This document shows, one piece after another, positions 61,057-64,000 of a stretch of 64,000 nt of DNA; the first letter of the stretch is position 1; each line of letters starts with the position of its first letter. The notes beneath the pieces are model-generated. The model was not told the origin of the DNA, did not search any database, and worked only from the letters and a program-made list of their open reading frames with translations. The stretch is taken from the NCBI RefSeq assembly GCF_965279055.1, contig NZ_OZ257125.1, forward strand, positions 4,278,001-4,342,000, read 5' to 3'. The position numbers were made by a program, and so were the translations under genes. This stretch comes from Hydrocarboniphaga sp965279055. GTDB lineage: Bacteria; Pseudomonadota; Gammaproteobacteria; Nevskiales; Nevskiaceae.

Positions 61057-61165
61057 CCCTCCCCCGCGAGCGGGGGAGGGCCAGGGTGGGGGCGTTCGTC
61101 ACGGCGCGGCGCGGCGCTTTAAAGCCTCGCTCCGATCCCGGCCTTCCCCCGCTTGCGAGGGAAGG
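61057..61165. repeat. Paired-hairpin repeat, diverged family 2
   Basis: CCCTCCCCCGCGAGCGGGGG hairpin followed by GGTGGGGGCG, then CCTTCCCCCGCTTGCGAGGG. The layout is that of family 2 but the arm sequence is different. Confidence 0.75.
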
Positions 61166-61214
61166 AGAAAAACATGAAATCGGGACGTATGAATTCGTGC
61201 CGGACCTGCTGACG

Positions 61215-61226
61215 TACAGTGCTGTT
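61215..61226. promoter_or_regulatory. RACA-N4-TGTY operator candidate
   Basis: TACA-GTGC-TGTT-GA. The core ACA-GTGC-TGT is intact and one outer base deviates. It lies 96 bases before the SDR at 61323. Confidence 0.58.
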
Positions 61227-61322
61227 GACCCGCCGCGCAGCTAGCGGATAAGGTCAAAAACCAGGCAAAAGCCATGCATCCGCAAAGCACGGTTGCCGGC
61301 GCCTGCGACAGGAGAACGACGC

Positions 61323-62180
61323 ATGCAAGCCGAGCTGCTGTTGCGCGACCAGGTCGCCATCGTCACCGGTGGCGGCGGCGGCATCGGCAGGGCGATCGCG
61401 CTGGCGCTGGCCGCGGCCGGTGCCGACGTGGCGATCGGCGACATCATCGCCGAGCGCTGCGAGGAAACCGCGGCGCGGATATGCGAACTCGGCCGGCGTG
61501 CACTGGCGCTGCCGACCGATGTTCTCGACACCGACCAGATCCGCAAGCTGGTCGACCGGACCGCCGAACATTTCGGCCGCATCGACATCCTGGTCAACAA
61601 CGCCGGCGGTGTCAGCCGCCGACCGTTTCTGGAACAGTCGGAACGCTCCTGGCGCAAGCACATCGATCTGAACCTGGTCAGCGTACTGGCGGCGACCTCG
61701 GCAGCGGTGCCGGTGATGATTCGTGGTGGTCGCGGCGGCACGGTGATCAACGTCACCAGTATCGAGGCCTCGCGCGCCGCGCCGGGCTTCGCGGTCTACG
61801 CCGCCTGCAAGGCCGGCATCAACAACCTGACCCGCAGCCTGGCACTGGAATTCGCCGACCACGGCATCCGGCTGAACTGCATCGCGCCGGACGTGACGGT
61901 GACACCCGGCATCCGCGGCAATCACAGCGGACCGGTCGACGAGTCGAAGTGGCTGCATCCGAGCGCCGCGCAGATCGCGGCGATGGGCCGGCGCATTCCG
62001 CTGGGCCGCGAAGGCCTGGACAGCGAATGCGGCAGTGTCGCGGTGTTCCTGGCGTCGGCGATGAGCAGCTATGTCACCGGCACGGTGATTCCGGTCGACG
62101 GCGGCTCCTGGGCGTCTTCGGGCTGGCTGCGCGACAGCGCCGGCAAGTGGACGCTGACCGGCGACATCGGCTCGACCTGA
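61323..62180 (+). CDS. Short-chain dehydrogenase/reductase
   Basis: A 285-residue SDR: T-G-G-G-G-G-I-G, N-N-A-G, catalytic Y-A-A-C-K. A C-terminal extension (S-S-G-W-L-R-D-S-A-G-K-W-T-L) is longer than usual. G-D-I-I after strand two suggests NAD(H). The start is ATG 61323 after AGGAGAACG; the in-frame ATG at 61293 has no such site. It is the first gene after the operator candidate at 61215, followed 27 bases later by the luciferase-like gene. Confidence 0.9.
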   Translation: MQAELLLRDQVAIVTGGGGGIGRAIALALAAAGADVAIGDIIAERCEETAARICELGRRALALPTDVLDTDQIRKLVDRTAEHFGRIDILVNNAGGVSRRPFLEQSERSWRKHIDLNLVSVLAATSAAVPVMIRGGRGGTVINVTSIEASRAAPGFAVYAACKAGINNLTRSLALEFADHGIRLNCIAPDVTVTPGIRGNHSGPVDESKWLHPSAAQIAAMGRRIPLGREGLDSECGSVAVFLASAMSSYVTGTVIPVDGGSWASSGWLRDSAGKWTLTGDIGST

Positions 62181-62207
62181 GCGGCGCAGAAAAAGCACGA
62201 GACCGAC

Positions 62208-63125
62208 ATGAAGATCAACATCAGCTTGCCGTTCGATCACATCGACAATCCGCAGGAGTTCCTGACGCCGGAAGCAGTGGTCGAGATCGCGCAGTTCGCC
62301 GAAAAGCTCGGCTACGACGGCGGCAATGTCACCGATCATCCCTGCCCGACCGGCCGCTGGCTCGACGGCGGCGGCCATCACGCGCAGGACCCGTTCGTGA
62401 TGCTGAGTTTCGTCGCCGCGGCGACCACCCGATTCCGGCTGCAGACCGGCATCCTGGTGCTGCCATATCGCAATCCCTTCATCACCGCGCGCGCGGTGGC
62501 GACGCTGGATCTGTACTCGCGCGGCCGCGTCACGCTGGGGCTGGGAGCGGGCTATCTGAAAGGCGAATACAAGGCGCTCGGCGTCGACTTCGAGCGCCGC
62601 AACGACATCATGGACGAATACCTGATCGCGCTGAAGACCGCGCTGAGCAGCGAGGAATTCACCTTCAAGGGGACCGGCTACGAGGCGCTCGGCAATCGCA
62701 CGATTCCGGGCGCCGTGCAGAAGCCGCATCCGCCGCTGCTGGTCGGCGGCAATTCCAAGCGCGCGATCCGCCGCGCCGCCGAACTCGCCGACGGCTGGTA
62801 TCCGTTCTTCACCGGCGCGCAGCTGTCCAACACCGCGCGCACCGCGGCGATGAACACCGAAGAGGACCTCGCCGGCGGCCTGAGCTATCTGCGCGAACAT
62901 TGCGACAGGATCGGCCGTCAGGACAAGCCGACGGTCGTGCTCGGCAGCCTCGTCGCGCCCGGCGAGAAACCCGCGCCGGCCGAGCTGATCGACAGGATCG
63001 GTCAGTACAGCGAAATGGGCATCAGCGGCTGCGCCTACGGCCTGATCGCCGGCACGCGCGCCGAATGGCGCGACAAGGCGCAAAGCTTTGCCGAAAACGT
63101 GCTGTCGAAAATCGACAACGGCTGA
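62208..63125 (+). CDS. Luciferase-like (LLM class) flavin-dependent oxidoreductase
   Basis: A 305-residue TIM-barrel protein of the bacterial luciferase superfamily (M-K-I-N-I-S-L-P-F at the start, G-I-L-V-L-P-Y-R-N-P-F, then G-R-V-T-L-G-L-G-A-G-Y). Members use reduced FMN with oxygen, or F420, for monooxygenation or hydride transfer. F420 use would need cofactor genes not seen here, so FMN is the safer guess. A Baeyer-Villiger-like or hydroxylation step on a ring ketone would fit the neighbourhood, as inference. Confidence 0.88.
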   Translation: MKINISLPFDHIDNPQEFLTPEAVVEIAQFAEKLGYDGGNVTDHPCPTGRWLDGGGHHAQDPFVMLSFVAAATTRFRLQTGILVLPYRNPFITARAVATLDLYSRGRVTLGLGAGYLKGEYKALGVDFERRNDIMDEYLIALKTALSSEEFTFKGTGYEALGNRTIPGAVQKPHPPLLVGGNSKRAIRRAAELADGWYPFFTGAQLSNTARTAAMNTEEDLAGGLSYLREHCDRIGRQDKPTVVLGSLVAPGEKPAPAELIDRIGQYSEMGISGCAYGLIAGTRAEWRDKAQSFAENVLSKIDNG

Positions 63126-63137
63126 GCCGGCGTGCGC

Positions 63138-64000
63138 ATGAAAATTGGCAACAGCATGATCGATCCGGAACTGCGTTTCATGGGCAGGGTCATGCGCCTG
63201 CTGCTGCGGCCGAAGACGCCTGCCGCTTTCCTGCGGCTGAAGCGCCTGAGCCGGCGCACGATCAAGTCCAGGTGGCCCACCGACATGCGCGTCAGCCAGC
63301 GCTGGATACCGCGCCGCGACGGCGAGCGACAGCGGCTGATGATCTATCAGCCGCTGTCGGCACGCAGCGGTCGTCCGGTCGTGCTGTGGCTGCACGGCGG
63401 TGGTTACGTGCTTGGCGTGCCGGAGCAGGACAAGGGCAGCTACCGCGATCTGATCGCGGCGGGTGACTGCGTGATCGTCGCACCGGACTACCGGCTGGGC
63501 TCCGACGCGCCGTATCCGGCAGCGCTGCACGACTGCTACGACGCGCTGCTGTGGATCAGGCACAACGCGGCGGAACTGGGCGTGCGCGACGACCAGATTG
63601 CGGTCGCTGGCGCGAGTGCCGGCGGCGGCCTGTGCGCGGCGCTGACGCTGTACGCGCGCGACCAGGGCGAGGTGCGGATCGCATTCCAGCTGCCGCTGTA
63701 TCCGATGATCGACGATCGCATGCTCGGCGAATCGGCACGCGACAACGACGCGCCGGTGTGGAACTCGGTGGCCAACCGCGTCGCCTGGCAGGTGTATCTC
63801 GGCGATCTCTACGGCCGCGACGATGTGCCGGCCTACGCCGCCGCGGCGCGCGCCACGGATTATCGCGGGCTGCCGCCGACCTGCACTTTCGTCGGTGATC
63901 TGGAGCCGTTCCGCGACGAGACCCTGCGCTACGTCGAGCAGCTGAAAGCCGCCGACGTGCCGGTCGCTTTCGAGCTGTTCCACGGCGCGTACCACGGCTT
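63138..64000 (+). CDS. Alpha/beta hydrolase, HSL family, 3' end missing
   Basis: 287 residues are visible. The oxyanion motif H-G-G-G-Y (86-90), nucleophile elbow G-A-S-A-G-G (Ser 160), the likely aspartate in V-G-D-L-E-P-F-R-D and histidine in G-A-Y-H-G are present, so nearly the whole enzyme is inside the window. It hydrolyses short esters or lactones. The start is ATG 63138, 12 bases after the previous stop; a GTG at 63132 is an alternative. With the oxygenase upstream it may open a lactone, which is inference. Confidence 0.9.
   Translation, partial: MKIGNSMIDPELRFMGRVMRLLLRPKTPAAFLRLKRLSRRTIKSRWPTDMRVSQRWIPRRDGERQRLMIYQPLSARSGRPVVLWLHGGGYVLGVPEQDKGSYRDLIAAGDCVIVAPDYRLGSDAPYPAALHDCYDALLWIRHNAAELGVRDDQIAVAGASAGGGLCAALTLYARDQGEVRIAFQLPLYPMIDDRMLGESARDNDAPVWNSVANRVAWQVYLGDLYGRDDVPAYAAAARATDYRGLPPTCTFVGDLEPFRDETLRYVEQLKAADVPVAFELFHGAYHG

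Noticed and set aside
61254..63995. A 913-codon open frame on the minus strand
   Set aside because: It lies opposite the SDR, luciferase-like and hydrolase genes, all of which have clear motifs; its own sequence shows none.

Overview
The window looks like one long catabolic island from a GC-rich, Gram-negative proteobacterium. I would guess a gammaproteobacterium of the Nevskiales/Solimonadaceae/Steroidobacter kind, but that is inference from style, not proof. The Gram-negative signs are a TonB-dependent receptor, an SPase II lipoprotein and a Pseudomonas-type E2 acyltransferase motif. GC-rich hairpin repeats of the kind common in gammaproteobacteria fill many gene borders. I saw no rRNA, tRNA, CRISPR array or intact insertion sequence. 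Both ends cut through genes: a sulfotransferase on the left and an alpha/beta hydrolase on the right.

Layout. 1-5.3 kb: sulfotransferase, sugar-phosphate-isomerase-like protein, DUF1214-type protein, MDR oxidoreductase and an SDR. 5.3-10.4 kb: two acyl-CoA dehydrogenases, enoyl-CoA hydratase and methylmalonate-semialdehyde dehydrogenase. 10.6-14.8 kb: a leftward set encoding an unusual 2-oxoacid dehydrogenase (E1 alpha and beta fused, E2 core without lipoyl domain, lipoyl domain as a free 76-residue protein), an EthD-like protein and an AhpD-like protein. 15.1-22.9 kb: two MFS transporters, an acyl-CoA synthetase-like enzyme, a DapB-like reductase, a thiolase and a MarR regulator. 23.0-26.8 kb: small secreted protein, class III CoA-transferase, acyl-CoA synthetase. 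27-34.2 kb: a transposase-TetR fusion regulator divergent from SDR, TauD-type dioxygenase, SDR, KstD-like flavoprotein and Gfo/Idh/MocA genes. 34.2-39.1 kb: SDR, AraC regulator, [2Fe-2S] ferredoxin, VOC protein, second sulfotransferase, second TetR regulator. 39.2-45.6 kb: PQQ-dehydrogenase remnant, TonB receptor, SDR, zinc dehydrogenase, alkylsulfatase-like protein. 45.7-54.6 kb: a nine-gene leftward run with a secreted propeller lipoprotein, two amidohydrolases, DUF2889, Ltp2-like/DUF35 aldolase pair, cytochrome P450, SDR and P450-type ferredoxin. 55.1-64 kb: a rightward run with SDR, SnoaL-like, EthD-like, SDR, second KstD-like flavoprotein, aldehyde dehydrogenase, SDR, luciferase-like oxidoreductase and an esterase.

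How it may work together (inference). A hydrophobic, probably cyclic isoprenoid or steroid-like compound enters through the TonB receptor. P450, dioxygenase, nine SDRs and KstD-like flavoproteins oxidise it. Acyl-CoA synthetases and a CoA-transferase activate it. Amidohydrolases and an Ltp2/DUF35 retro-aldolase cut carbon-carbon bonds. The beta-oxidation enzymes, 2-oxoacid dehydrogenase and MmsA finish short branched fragments. The substrate cannot be read from the sequence.

The two most notable signals are (1) a recurrent palindrome, RACA-N4-TGTY, in about fifteen promoter gaps across the whole window, suggesting one dispersed regulon, and (2) a regulator that joins an IS481-like transposase body with all three DDE positions to a complete TetR domain. 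A second TetR in the window has almost the same recognition helix, so one or both are candidates to read the palindrome.
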